A stretch of DNA of 21,220 nt from Burkholderiales bacterium (GCA_021205255.1 JAJPXW010000175.1:398-21617), one strand, 5' to 3'; shown: positions 13,465 through 20,990, counted from the stretch's first letter. Numbers and translations are program-made. The notes: generated by a model from the letters alone, not told the origin.

Positions 13465-14493
13465 ATGACAGTAAACAATCTCCTTAAGCCGCGCAGCGTC
13501 GAAGTAGAGACCGCTGACGGCAATCCGTATTGCGCCACCGTGACAATGGAGCCGTTTGAAACAGGCTACGCACATACACTTGGTAACGCTTTAAGACGTG
13601 TATTGCTTAGTTCCATGACTGGTTTTGCTCCAACGGAAGCTCAGATATCAGGCGTAGTTCACGAGTACAGCCAAATCGATGGCGTAAAGGAAGACGTGGT
13701 AGATATTCTTCTTAACGTCAAAGGAATTATTTTTAAGCTCGAAAGTAGAGACGACGTTACCGTCACTCTACGTAGAGAAGGCGAAGGTGTAGTAACTGCT
13801 GGAGATTTCGATCTTCCGCACGATGTACAAATCCTTAACCCTGATCATGTTATTGCTCATCTATCCGGTGGCAAGCTTGATATGCAGATCAAGGTTGAAA
13901 AGGGTCGTGGCTATCAGCCTGGCGACATGAGAGCCTTAAAGGATGACTACAGCAAATCCACTATTGGCCGCATCATTATGGACGCTTCTTTCTCTCCAGT
14001 TAGAAGAGTGGCCTATAAGGTTGAAAACGCTCGTGTAGAGCAGCGTACTGACCTTGATAAGCTCATTATGACTATTGAGACAAATGGCGCAATCCTTCCA
14101 GAAGATGCAATTCGTCAAGCTGCGCACATTCTTCAAGATCAATTGAGCGTATTTGGTGGAATCGCGACTATTGGTATTGAACCAGTTATTCCACAGCATC
14201 AGCCAATGCCGCAAATCGAAGTGCCAGCTGCTGTTAAGCCGCAGCCTCCGGTTGATCCAATCCTTCGTCGTCCAGTTGATGATCTTGAGCTAACGGTACG
14301 TTCCGCCAACTGTCTGAAAGCGGAAAACATTTACTACATTGGTGATCTTATCCAACGTACTGAGAACGAGCTTCTTAAGACTCCAAACCTCGGTAGAAAG
14401 TCGCTTAATGAAATCAAAGAAGTTCTTGGAACCCACGGACTTACTCTTGGAATGAAGTTGGATAACTGGCCACCTGTTGGTCTTGACCACTAA
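13465..14493 (+). CDS. rpoA: DNA-directed RNA polymerase subunit alpha
   Basis: Alpha (342 aa; E. coli 329) dimerises to start RNA polymerase assembly; its C-terminal domain binds UP elements and activators. The N-terminal domain shows YAHTLGNALRRVLLSSMTGFAPT (35-57). The C-terminal domain has DLELTVRSANCLKAEN with Arg279 aligning with E. coli Arg265, and NLGRKSLNEIKEVL. The interdomain linker (about 228-265) is longer than in E. coli and Pro-rich (PQHQPMPQIEVPAAVKPQPP), accounting for the extra 13 residues. AAGGATAT precedes the ATG. Confidence 0.99.
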   Translation: MTVNNLLKPRSVEVETADGNPYCATVTMEPFETGYAHTLGNALRRVLLSSMTGFAPTEAQISGVVHEYSQIDGVKEDVVDILLNVKGIIFKLESRDDVTVTLRREGEGVVTAGDFDLPHDVQILNPDHVIAHLSGGKLDMQIKVEKGRGYQPGDMRALKDDYSKSTIGRIIMDASFSPVRRVAYKVENARVEQRTDLDKLIMTIETNGAILPEDAIRQAAHILQDQLSVFGGIATIGIEPVIPQHQPMPQIEVPAAVKPQPPVDPILRRPVDDLELTVRSANCLKAENIYYIGDLIQRTENELLKTPNLGRKSLNEIKEVLGTHGLTLGMKLDNWPPVGLDH

Positions 14494-14512
14494 TCGAAAA
14501 TTAGTTTTCTTG

Positions 14513-14577
14513 AAGCCGCTTCGGCGGCTTTGACCCGCCCGCTCCATTGGAGATAGAAGATGCGGGGTAGTCCTGAA
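14513..14577 (+). promoter_or_regulatory. hairpin cluster between rpoA and rplQ
   Basis: AAGCCGC (14513-14519)/GCGGCTT (14524-14530) is capped by TTCG with a closing C-G pair, an unusually stable tetraloop hairpin. Then CTCC-ATT-GGAG and GTCCT-GA-AGGAC provide further inverted repeats. No T-run follows the first stem, so it may be an RNA-processing or stabilising element, or partial termination ahead of rplQ. The spacer is 124 bp, longer than usual for these two genes. Confidence 0.45.
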
Positions 14578-14617
14578 GGACATCCTCTAACTAAATATTT
14601 ATTAAAGGATATAGATA

Positions 14618-15238
14618 ATGAGACATAGACATGGAATGCGTAAGCTAAACCGCACCACTTCCCATCGTTTAGCAATGCTTCGCAATATGGCAAATTCCCT
14701 ACTTCTGCATGAAGCTATTAAGACTACTGTGCCAAAAGCAAAAGAGTTGCGTCGTGTTGTTGAACCACTCATCACATTAAGTAAGACCGCTACAGTTGCC
14801 AATAGAAGACTGGCTTTTAATAGACTTCGCGACCGTGCCATGGTAGTCAAGCTTTTTGATGAAATTGGTCCGATGTTTAAAGATCGCAATGGCGGCTATA
14901 CACGTATTCTGAAGATGGGCTATCGTGTTGGTGACAACGCACCAATGGCCTATATGGAACTTGTTCAGAAAACCACTGATACTGAAGAAGATAAAGCTAA
15001 GAAGCAAGTTAAGAACCCTATTCTTAAACCTGCTGCAGCTCCAGCCCCAAGCGCACCACCGGCTCCCCCAACTCCAGCACCTGCTCCAGCGCCAGAGGCA
15101 AAGCCGGCTGAGGCTCCCAAGGCTGAGCCCGCAACTGAAGAAAAAGCTCCAGTTGAAGCAAAACCAGAAGAGCAGCCAAATCCAGCTGAATCTGTTCCAA
15201 CTGAAAAAGTCACAGAAGAACCCAAGCCTGCTGAATAA
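14618..15238 (+). CDS. rplQ: 50S ribosomal protein L17 with an acidic Pro/Ala-rich tail
   Basis: L17 sits at the exit side of the large subunit. Residues 1-119 are a normal L17: MRHRHGMRKLNRTTSHR, LLLHEAIKTTVPKAKELRRVVEPLI (28-52) and the end AYMELVQ. E. coli L17 is 127 aa; here an added tail (about 120-206) has PAPAPAPE repeats followed by Glu/Pro/Ala/Lys sequence. Glu outnumbers Lys, so unlike the S3 and L15 tails it is mildly acidic. AAAGGATAT precedes the ATG. It is the last gene of the alpha operon and is followed by two hairpins. Confidence 0.97.
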   Translation: MRHRHGMRKLNRTTSHRLAMLRNMANSLLLHEAIKTTVPKAKELRRVVEPLITLSKTATVANRRLAFNRLRDRAMVVKLFDEIGPMFKDRNGGYTRILKMGYRVGDNAPMAYMELVQKTTDTEEDKAKKQVKNPILKPAAAPAPSAPPAPPTPAPAPAPEAKPAEAPKAEPATEEKAPVEAKPEEQPNPAESVPTEKVTEEPKPAE

Positions 15239-15260
15239 TTTTATGTGGTAATCCTAATTT

Positions 15261-15287
15261 GCCCTTTAACTTTAATTGGTTGAGGGC
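15261..15287 (+). terminator. first hairpin downstream of rplQ
   Basis: GCCCTT (15261-15266) pairs with GAGGGC (15282-15287), extended by AAC/GTT pairing across one bulge. No T-run follows. It is probably a 3'-end structure ahead of the stronger terminator at 15317. Confidence 0.3.
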
Positions 15288-15316
15288 GATTGGGTAGCAA
15301 AGATTCATAGTTACTT

Positions 15317-15344
15317 CAAAGCCCCTGTACGGGGCTTTGTCTTT
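15317..15344 (+). terminator. intrinsic terminator of the alpha operon
   Basis: CAAAGCCCC (15317-15325) and GGGGCTTTG (15331-15339) form a perfect nine-base-pair stem around TGTAC, followed by TCTTT. Position (79 bases past the rplQ stop) and shape fit a Rho-independent terminator. Confidence 0.8.
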
Positions 15345-15629
15345 GGAAAACAAATTAAATTCCGGTTGAGGATGGGGTGCACTAAAGGCCAACTTTAGTC
15401 CGCGAGTTGGGGGTGAGCATAATTGCGCGATCTGAAGATCTTGAAGAGAGCAATATAAAGAACGAGGGTATTTCATAACAAACTTGGACTGTCCGCTTTT
15501 TAGGAGCCAGCTCCTCTACTTTCGTGGCATGAGCTCTTTTAGGGGCATGACTTTAAACAGTCTTCGAACTGATCCCTGCTATTGTTAGGCTTGTATTTTG
15601 GTCTGCCGCTCAGCGGTAAAAATTGCACT
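15345..15629 (+). other. gene-free spacer between rplQ terminator and the transporter
   Basis: No gene is supported here. Short inverted repeats are present, including GGAGC-CA-GCTCC near 15502-15513 and GATCT-GA-AGATC near 15429-15440. A 19-codon ATG frame near 15530-15589 has no ribosome binding site match and was not called. No promoter could be placed with confidence, though one must serve the transporter. Confidence 0.4.
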
Positions 15630-16493
15630 ATGCAAAATCAATTGGCTGTCAAAAAGAACTGGAATCCTGGAACTGCGAAGTTGGCAGTTGTTTTGACAGC
15701 GCTGTTGTGGAGCACTGGTGGACTTGCTATAAAAGCCACCAACTGCTCAGGAACTGCTCTTACTGCAATTCGGTGTCTTATCTGCCTAATTCTGTTTTTG
15801 TGGATCTATCGAGGCAAAAAAGTCCTTACCTACAGCAAACTTCAATGGGCTGGGGCATGGTCCTATTTTTTAATGGCCTATACCTTCACTATAGGTACGA
15901 AGCTGACAACGGCTGCTAATGCTGTTTTGTTGCACTACACAGCACCAATCTTTGTTGCGCTACTTTCAGGTTGGATGCTGAAAGAGAAAGTGACAAAAGC
16001 CGATTGGGTTACTGTAATTGTTGTGACGGGTGGAATTGCGATATTTTTCATGGAGCAGACAAGCTCTGGTCAGCTCTTTGGAGACATTATTGCCTTAGCC
16101 AGCGGTCTCTTTTATGCACTATTCGTTATCTACACCAGAAAGCAGAAAGACACCTCACCAATTGGATCCATTATCCTTGGTAATGCCATTGGGCTGGTTT
16201 TTGGTTTGCCAGCGTTAATAGAAACCCACTACTCACTGAATGTGATAATTGGAGGGCTTTACTTCGGATTGATTTACGGAGGGCTCGCTTTTATTCTCTA
16301 CGCTAAAGCCATTACGAGCGTGAGTGCTTTAACTGCGATTTTGATTACGACAATTGAACCGATCTTTAATCCCGTTTGGGTTTTCTTGGCTTTAGGTGAA
16401 AGGCCAAGCCTCCATGCATTAATAGGAGGCTCGATTGTGATCGGTTCGTTGCTGCTAAGGAATTATTACCGCCAAAGACGCAAATCGTTTTAA
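15630..16493 (+). CDS. EamA/DMT-family membrane transporter
   Basis: A 287-residue protein with about ten hydrophobic helices arranged as two similar halves, the architecture of EamA (drug/metabolite transporter) proteins. Visible features: the first helix with ALLWSTGGLAIK, TTAANAVLLHYTAPIFVALLSGWMLKEKV ending the first half, and LTAILITTIEPIFNPVWVFLALGERP ending the second half; both halves carry the family's P-x-(F/W)-x(3)-L...E pattern. The substrate cannot be read from sequence; relatives export amino acids, nucleosides or drugs. ATG 15630 is chosen although the ribosome binding site is poor, because an upstream in-frame TTG at 15582 has none and would add a non-hydrophobic leader. It is convergent with the FolD-like gene, 20 bases away. 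Confidence 0.9.
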   Translation: MQNQLAVKKNWNPGTAKLAVVLTALLWSTGGLAIKATNCSGTALTAIRCLICLILFLWIYRGKKVLTYSKLQWAGAWSYFLMAYTFTIGTKLTTAANAVLLHYTAPIFVALLSGWMLKEKVTKADWVTVIVVTGGIAIFFMEQTSSGQLFGDIIALASGLFYALFVIYTRKQKDTSPIGSIILGNAIGLVFGLPALIETHYSLNVIIGGLYFGLIYGGLAFILYAKAITSVSALTAILITTIEPIFNPVWVFLALGERPSLHALIGGSIVIGSLLLRNYYRQRRKSF

Positions 16494-16499
16494 GCGTCT
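16476..16499. terminator. small hairpin between convergent genes
   Basis: AGACGC (16476-16481) and GCGTCT (16494-16499) pair around a 12-base loop that includes the transporter stop codon. The 20-bp convergent gap leaves little other room for termination. No T-run exists on either side, so support is weak. Confidence 0.25.
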
Positions 16500-16513
16500 A
16501 TGCACAAACGGTT

Positions 16514-17365
16514 TTACTGGGTACGTCTTAAGTAGGAATTCCAAGTATTCTGAAGAATGAGAGAAATATAGGTTTCATCTACGCCGCCAGGCATAGGCGT
16601 GACTAGAGAGGCGACTTCTTTAACTGAAGCTGTATCTACATCTCCACATGGATTTCCTTTTTCATCCAAACTAAATCCGGCATCTATGACAATTGAATCT
16701 TTCTTGATCATGGAGCCATTAAGAATGTTTGGTTTCCCAACAGCAGAAACAATGAGATCAGCTGCCTGACATTGAGCCTTTAGTGGATCTGAATAATTTT
16801 CCGCAATCGTAATGATGGCTTTCTTTTCAAGAAGAAGCATTGCCAATGGTTTTACGAGATTGCTTTCACCCACAATCAATACTTGTTTGCCTTCAGGATT
16901 CCAGTGCTGGTCCTCTAAAACTTTTAGCACTGCCGGAGCTGAAGTGACACTGACTTCGGAAGTTGGCACATTGGATGCTTCACTCAGCCCTAAACGGAGA
17001 TCTCCTACATCTTTTGCCCAAGGAACTTTGCTAATAATCTGAACTTCATTGAGGCGATCTGGAAGTGGTAACTGTACGTAGATGCCGTCTACCTGCGTAT
17101 GTGGATTTTGTAAGTTATCAAGCAGATGATTAAGCTCAATCATTTGTGGCTGAAAAGGGAATTTTGAAAGCGTAATGCGAAACCCAATCTCTGAAGCTCC
17201 TTCAATAATCCTTCTTACAAAGTAAACGTTTCCGGGATTATCTCCAGCTGCAATGATAGCCAAATGTGGAACTCTGACTTGCTGGTTGCTCTGTTGCGTA
17301 ACTTTTTCTTTAAGAGCCTTCTTAATTTCCTCTGCGACTTTGAAGCCGTCATATACATTTGCCAC
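16514..17365 (-). CDS. FolD-like protein lacking canonical catalytic residues
   Basis: Full-length homologue (283 aa; E. coli FolD 288) of the bifunctional methylenetetrahydrofolate dehydrogenase/cyclohydrolase. Kept: GDNP (41-44), YVQLPLP (96-102), ADLIVSAVGKP (202-212), SIVIDAG and TPMPGGV (256-262). Changed: the usual YVxxKxKA helix reads FVRRIIEG (49-56), so the catalytic Lys aligns with Ile53 and its Tyr with Phe49; DVDGF is DVGDL (119-123); the PCTP motif is SAP (142-144); GRSxxVGxP is GESNLVKP, losing the NADP-phosphate Arg; PGGVGPMT is PGGVDETY. The start is GTG with AGGAG seven bases upstream. It is intact, so it is probably expressed but with altered or no FolD chemistry. I leave the symbol empty for that reason. 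Confidence 0.85.
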   Translation of the reverse strand: MANVYDGFKVAEEIKKALKEKVTQQSNQQVRVPHLAIIAAGDNPGNVYFVRRIIEGASEIGFRITLSKFPFQPQMIELNHLLDNLQNPHTQVDGIYVQLPLPDRLNEVQIISKVPWAKDVGDLRLGLSEASNVPTSEVSVTSAPAVLKVLEDQHWNPEGKQVLIVGESNLVKPLAMLLLEKKAIITIAENYSDPLKAQCQAADLIVSAVGKPNILNGSMIKKDSIVIDAGFSLDEKGNPCGDVDTASVKEVASLVTPMPGGVDETYISLILQNTWNSYLRRTQ

Positions 17366-17426
17366 TTATTTTCTCCTAACCTCAAATTCCATTAGTGGTG
17401 TACTGAAGCATTCCGACAAGGGTGCA

Positions 17427-17432
17427 ATTATA
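17427..17432 (-). promoter_or_regulatory. possible -10 box for the FolD-like gene
   Basis: A perfect TATAAT on the minus strand lies 61 bases upstream of the GTG start. No good -35 box stands 16-18 bp before it, so the promoter call is tentative. Confidence 0.35.
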
Positions 17433-17468
17433 AGAAGAGGCTCCCATAGCCGATTCAGACATAATCTT

Positions 17469-17502
17469 ATTGGGACAGAACACGGTAAATGTCTGTCCCA
17501 AT
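17469..17502. terminator. 11-bp perfect inverted repeat between porin and FolD-like genes
   Basis: ATTGGGACAGA (17469-17479) and TCTGTCCCAAT (17492-17502) pair perfectly around a 12-base loop. It lies 79 bases past the porin stop on the minus strand, the right place for a porin terminator, but only a mixed AT stretch follows, not a T-run. It could instead be an operator or a small repeat element. Confidence 0.45.
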
Positions 17503-17580
17503 CAGTTATTCGTTATGGTATTTGGAAGGTAAGGCTTAACTAGAAAGTTCAATTGTTGCCAAGTATCTACTAATACAAGC

Positions 17581-18657
17581 CTAGAAATTATGGCTCATGC
17601 CAATTGTCGCATTCCAGCCGCGCAGGTCGTCTACTACTTTCATAAATTTTCCTGTATTTCCATAGGCAACATCTGCATAAAGCAGGGTTCTCTTAGAAAT
17701 CGGATAGGTATAAGCAGCTCCGATTGACCAGGAAATAAAGCTATCTGTACCGCTAGTAAGAAGTTTGTCCTTTACCTTGCCAAATGCGTATTGCCATTGA
17801 AGCATTGCAGTTCCGCCCCACGCAGGAGCTGAAACAGAGACGCTAAACGCATTTGAACTAGCCCCACGCCGTAAGACTGAAACATATTCGCTAAGATCTA
17901 TTTGTCCAGGCAGTTGCATGGCATTGGCGGTATTTTCATAGGCGCCATAAAGAGTAAATGGACCAAAGTCATAGGAAAGGCCGACATTTAATAATTTAGT
18001 TGCTTTTAACCTTTCGTCTTTATTGTCCATTGCTTCCCAGATGACGTCAGCATTGAAGTTTCCAATGGAATAAGTAAGGCCAATTCCATAGTAGTGATCA
18101 TTTTTAGACCACTGGCTCGTGTCATTGGAAATGCCGTTGGAATACATCAGTGATAGTTGGAGTCCTTTGAATTCAGGTGAAACATATAGGATGGAATTGC
18201 TGTTGATTCCAGCAAGAGTAAATGAACTATTGAGACTGCCCACAGTTTGGAAATTGGTTCCAAAAGCCGAACCACCTAGAATTGAATAGTCACCATCATC
18301 AGAAGAAAGTCCACCTGCACGGCCTAATACTAATTCACCCCAATCTCCACTAATAGTTAGGACGGACTCGTAGTCAAAGGCAGTTCCTGGAGTAACAAGC
18401 GTACCGTCGTTAAAGTTAAAGCTCTGTTGGAGATTAAATCCGATAGAGTTGCCTCCACCTAAATCTTCCGTACCTTTAATTCCAAATAAAGTTGTTGACC
18501 AATTGGAACTTGATAATTGGACAGTAGCGGCTTGCCCTCTATATTTCCCGACGGTCACCCCGCCATCGATTGTGCCGAATAAGGTCACACTTGATTCAGC
18601 CAAGACAGGGGTGGTCAAGGCTCCTAAAAGTGCGATGAAACAAATTGTCTTCTTCAT
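17581..18657 (-). CDS. outer membrane porin, betaproteobacterial general porin type
   Basis: A 358-residue porin. A signal peptide MKKTICFIALLGALTTPVLA is followed by mature ESSVTLFGTIDGGV, the usual first beta strand of Burkholderiales porins. Alternating hydrophobic strands run through, and the protein ends GMSHNF, with the terminal Phe needed for BAM recognition. It is expected to form a 16-strand trimeric channel for small hydrophilic solutes. ATG 18657 is preferred over an in-frame TTG at 18675 because GGAGAG sits eight bases upstream and the signal peptide starts there. It stands alone between an upstream promoter-like region and the inverted repeat at 17469-17502. Confidence 0.95.
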   Translation of the reverse strand: MKKTICFIALLGALTTPVLAESSVTLFGTIDGGVTVGKYRGQAATVQLSSSNWSTTLFGIKGTEDLGGGNSIGFNLQQSFNFNDGTLVTPGTAFDYESVLTISGDWGELVLGRAGGLSSDDGDYSILGGSAFGTNFQTVGSLNSSFTLAGINSNSILYVSPEFKGLQLSLMYSNGISNDTSQWSKNDHYYGIGLTYSIGNFNADVIWEAMDNKDERLKATKLLNVGLSYDFGPFTLYGAYENTANAMQLPGQIDLSEYVSVLRRGASSNAFSVSVSAPAWGGTAMLQWQYAFGKVKDKLLTSGTDSFISWSIGAAYTYPISKRTLLYADVAYGNTGKFMKVVDDLRGWNATIGMSHNF

Positions 18658-19028
18658 GGACTTAGCTCTCCGCAATTGGGTTACTGAGGTTGAGCTTGAT
18701 TGAGATTATTTTGTCCAAGCTACAAAATTTTTTGAGGTTTTATCATACTCACTCAGAACGAGAAAGAAAATAAAAAAGACTAGTCGAATTGCTGATTTAC
18801 AACAAGAACTGAGGGGGAGATTGTTGCGTAATGATGCGCCTTTCAATATAAGCGTTCATTACTATAGTTAGCTAAGAAAACTTACTTAAATGAAAAGCTA
18901 TTCGATTGTCAGTTCTTTTGGTTTCTTTCACCAAAGGTCGCTACGGGGATTTCCTTTAACACACCAATAAATCCAAGCATTGAAAATTAGCCTTAGCTAG
19001 AAGCTCAAATTCTTCTACTCACAATTAA
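18658..19028. other. gene-free region upstream of the porin
   Basis: No gene is supported on either strand. On the minus strand TATGAT (plus 18742-18747) could be the porin -10 box, with TTTTCT 17 bp before it as a poor -35; transcription would give a leader of about 80 bases. A hairpin CTTTTGGT (18915-18922)/ACCAAAGG (18930-18937) with a seven-base loop has no T-run. The rest is AT-rich and unremarkable. Confidence 0.35.
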
Positions 19029-19063
19029 AAACTCGACTCTACAAAATAAAGAGAGCCGAGTTT
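19029..19063 (-). terminator. strong intrinsic terminator of the dipeptidase transcript
   Basis: On the minus strand AAACTCGGCTCT and AGAGTCGAGTTT form a 12-base-pair stem with one wobble, an 11-base loop, and TTAATT following, with five T in a row at the end. It lies 56 bases past the stop of the coding remnant and 425 bases past the dipeptidase stop, so the transcript probably spans both. Confidence 0.8.
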
Positions 19064-19118
19064 CATGCGGATTAAAACTTAGGTTTCTGGATCGCCTGAT
19101 ATCCAGTCCAGTTGAAGC

Positions 19119-19475
19119 TTATTTCACGATGTCAGCAGTGTCGAAAGCCATAATTGGAGTATCATGCCAGTAGGTCCACAGATAAAGTTGCGTCTTAACT
19201 CCTGGGAAGGTATGGGCAGTAGCCCCTTTAATTGGGAAAAGAAATACTGCGTCTTTCATTCCATCGCCGTTTACATCGATGTATTCGACTTTTTGTGGTC
19301 TTGCACGGTCAAGATTAACTTTCAGTCCAGAGGCCGGATATCCATCTCCAAAGTAGGTCTTCTTCTCGTCTACTTGAGTGGCATCGAAGCCTCTTCTGGA
19401 GAAAAGTACGACTCTGACTGACCCTTCCCCATCCAGCTCTAGATCATTATAAACAATGAAGATGTTGTAGCGCTT
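19119..19475 (-). pseudogene. 118-codon remnant in frame downstream of the dipeptidase stop
   Basis: After the dipeptidase TAA (19488-19490) the same frame reads Leu-Ala-Lys, a TAG (19476-19478), then 118 uninterrupted codons to a TAA at 19119-19121. The translation looks like real protein. It has two Asp/Gly-rich motifs followed by hydrophobic strands (DLELDGEGSVRVVLFSRRGF and YIDVNGDGMKDAVFLFP), resembling calcium-binding FG-GAP or EF-hand-like loops, then an aromatic-rich end (LYLWTYWHDTPIMAFD). No ATG, GTG or TTG start with a ribosome binding site exists for it; its first Met is at MKDAV. It is either the decayed end of a longer dipeptidase or the 3' remnant of a separate secreted protein gene. 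Confidence 0.55.
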
Positions 19476-19487
19476 CTACTTAGCCAA

Positions 19488-20930
19488 TTAGGCAGATGTA
19501 GCACCTAGTACACGATCGAAACTCTGAACGTTAAAGGCGTGCATTGCCTCAATCGTCTTTTCAGTATCTAACGGAGCTAATTCCCTTGCTCTTATCATGG
19601 CCACTCTGAAGTCTCTAGCTGCGTCAGCTTCAAAAGCCCTTTGGGTGATTGGGAATGTTCTAAAGGCATGTTCGTTCCAATCAAGGAAATTCTGGAAGTT
19701 GATGAATGTAAAGACTGACCGGTTGGGGTTGTAATCGAACTGTTCCGGCACACTCTTGAACTGTGCCATTAACGCATCTTCAGAGGTGAGGTAGGACTGC
19801 GTATTGGCGGGCTTTCCTAACATGAATTGCGGATAGGAGAACTGAGAATCTGGTCTTCCAGAAGTACGCCATGTGTAAGACAAAAGCGGGTTCTTAGTCA
19901 TGACATAGACTGCACTGTCAAAAGTCCCTGGTCCACTGATATCTATGTTTTTCTCATGATGCCAACCAGATTCCCTTCGATCCCAAGGACTGTTAAGACG
20001 AAGGATGTCGCGAATATCAGCGACGCTAATCTTGTGCTTAGGTTTAATGAGCATTGCTTCCGAGTGATCGTAAGGCTTGTCGTAATCGATGCCAGTTAAA
20101 TGCAAAATTGCTTCACGGACACGTTTTACATTTGTATCAAGCTCTAAGCGCTCTTCTAAGTTATAGGCTTTCCTGAAGTTGAAGTCGGAATAGTCGCCTT
20201 CCCTAGCTGGCTTATAAGTGCCTTTCTTTATGGCATTTTCGACTAAGTCTGGTGAAGCGATAACGTTGTTCTTATCTTTTAGATTGACATATCCAAGAGA
20301 AAACGCATTGCTCATGACTGTCATTTCGTCATTGCCCACTCTACGAGCAAGATAGCGGCCTCCCATTAGTAATGCTAATTGCCACGCTTCGTTTCTATCG
20401 GCGATGGTATAAGTTCGGCCTGGATGTCTATATCCGTATTTCGTTACTAGATCAATAGCAATGGTTACGCCATCCCGGGCTGAAGTAGCTCTTTCAGCAA
20501 TTAAACGGCGGATACCGTAGCCAATGCCACCATCTTTTAGAACTTCCTTTTCGTCTTGCTCGATCGTGGCACCACAGTTATTGGAATTGACAACTACGCC
20601 TTTATCGTTAAAGAAGCTATCGGAGAAGGAATAGCCATCAGGATGGAGAGTTTGTTCCCACCAAAAGCCATTTGTTTTTTCTGCTTGTGGAATCTTGGCT
20701 GCCGTGGGCTCGTATTCAATCATCTCGCCGGCCGCATGTGTAGCTGGTGGAACCCAATATTGATTACTCATGATACGTCCGCCGTTGTCTTCATTATGGC
20801 CGACCATAATGTTTCCATTAGCAGAAACATCCTTTCCTACGATAACTGTAAAGCAAGCTTGCGAATTCATTGAGGGAAAAAGGAGCGCAATTGATAGAGA
20901 AGCGCAAAGTAATGGGAATTTAAAGTTCAT
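19488..20930 (-). CDS. secreted C69-family dipeptidase (Ntn hydrolase)
   Basis: A 480-residue exported dipeptidase of peptidase family C69 (PepD-like). Residues 1-25 are a signal peptide ending NSQA; the next residue is Cys26, followed by FTVIVGKDVSANGNIMVGHNEDN. In this family a mature N-terminal Cys is the nucleophile, so signal peptidase cleavage at Ala25/Cys26 would itself create the active site. Further signatures are GIGYGIRRLIAERATSARDGV (about 136-156), YGYRHPGRTYTIADRNEAWQ (about 166-185) and the PDDE-like GNDEMTVMSNAF. ATG 20930 is chosen because AAGGAAG lies just upstream and a signal peptide follows; an in-frame TTG at 20954 has neither. It likely acts in the periplasm on dipeptides for amino-acid use. 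Confidence 0.93.
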   Translation of the reverse strand: MNFKFPLLCASLSIALLFPSMNSQACFTVIVGKDVSANGNIMVGHNEDNGGRIMSNQYWVPPATHAAGEMIEYEPTAAKIPQAEKTNGFWWEQTLHPDGYSFSDSFFNDKGVVVNSNNCGATIEQDEKEVLKDGGIGYGIRRLIAERATSARDGVTIAIDLVTKYGYRHPGRTYTIADRNEAWQLALLMGGRYLARRVGNDEMTVMSNAFSLGYVNLKDKNNVIASPDLVENAIKKGTYKPAREGDYSDFNFRKAYNLEERLELDTNVKRVREAILHLTGIDYDKPYDHSEAMLIKPKHKISVADIRDILRLNSPWDRRESGWHHEKNIDISGPGTFDSAVYVMTKNPLLSYTWRTSGRPDSQFSYPQFMLGKPANTQSYLTSEDALMAQFKSVPEQFDYNPNRSVFTFINFQNFLDWNEHAFRTFPITQRAFEADAARDFRVAMIRARELAPLDTEKTIEAMHAFNVQSFDRVLGATSA

Positions 20931-20990
20931 CTTTGCTTCCTTAGGTTGAGGCAAAAGTAATAGGAAGAAGGTTTTTAACAGGAAAAGTAG

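Noticed and set aside
18915..18937. CTTTTGGT/ACCAAAGG hairpin considered as a terminator
   Set aside because: No T-run on either strand and no gene ends nearby.
19164..19421. 85-codon plus-strand frame opposite the remnant
   Set aside because: The minus strand carries the protein-like sequence with DG-rich motifs and a terminator behind it; the plus frame has no family features.
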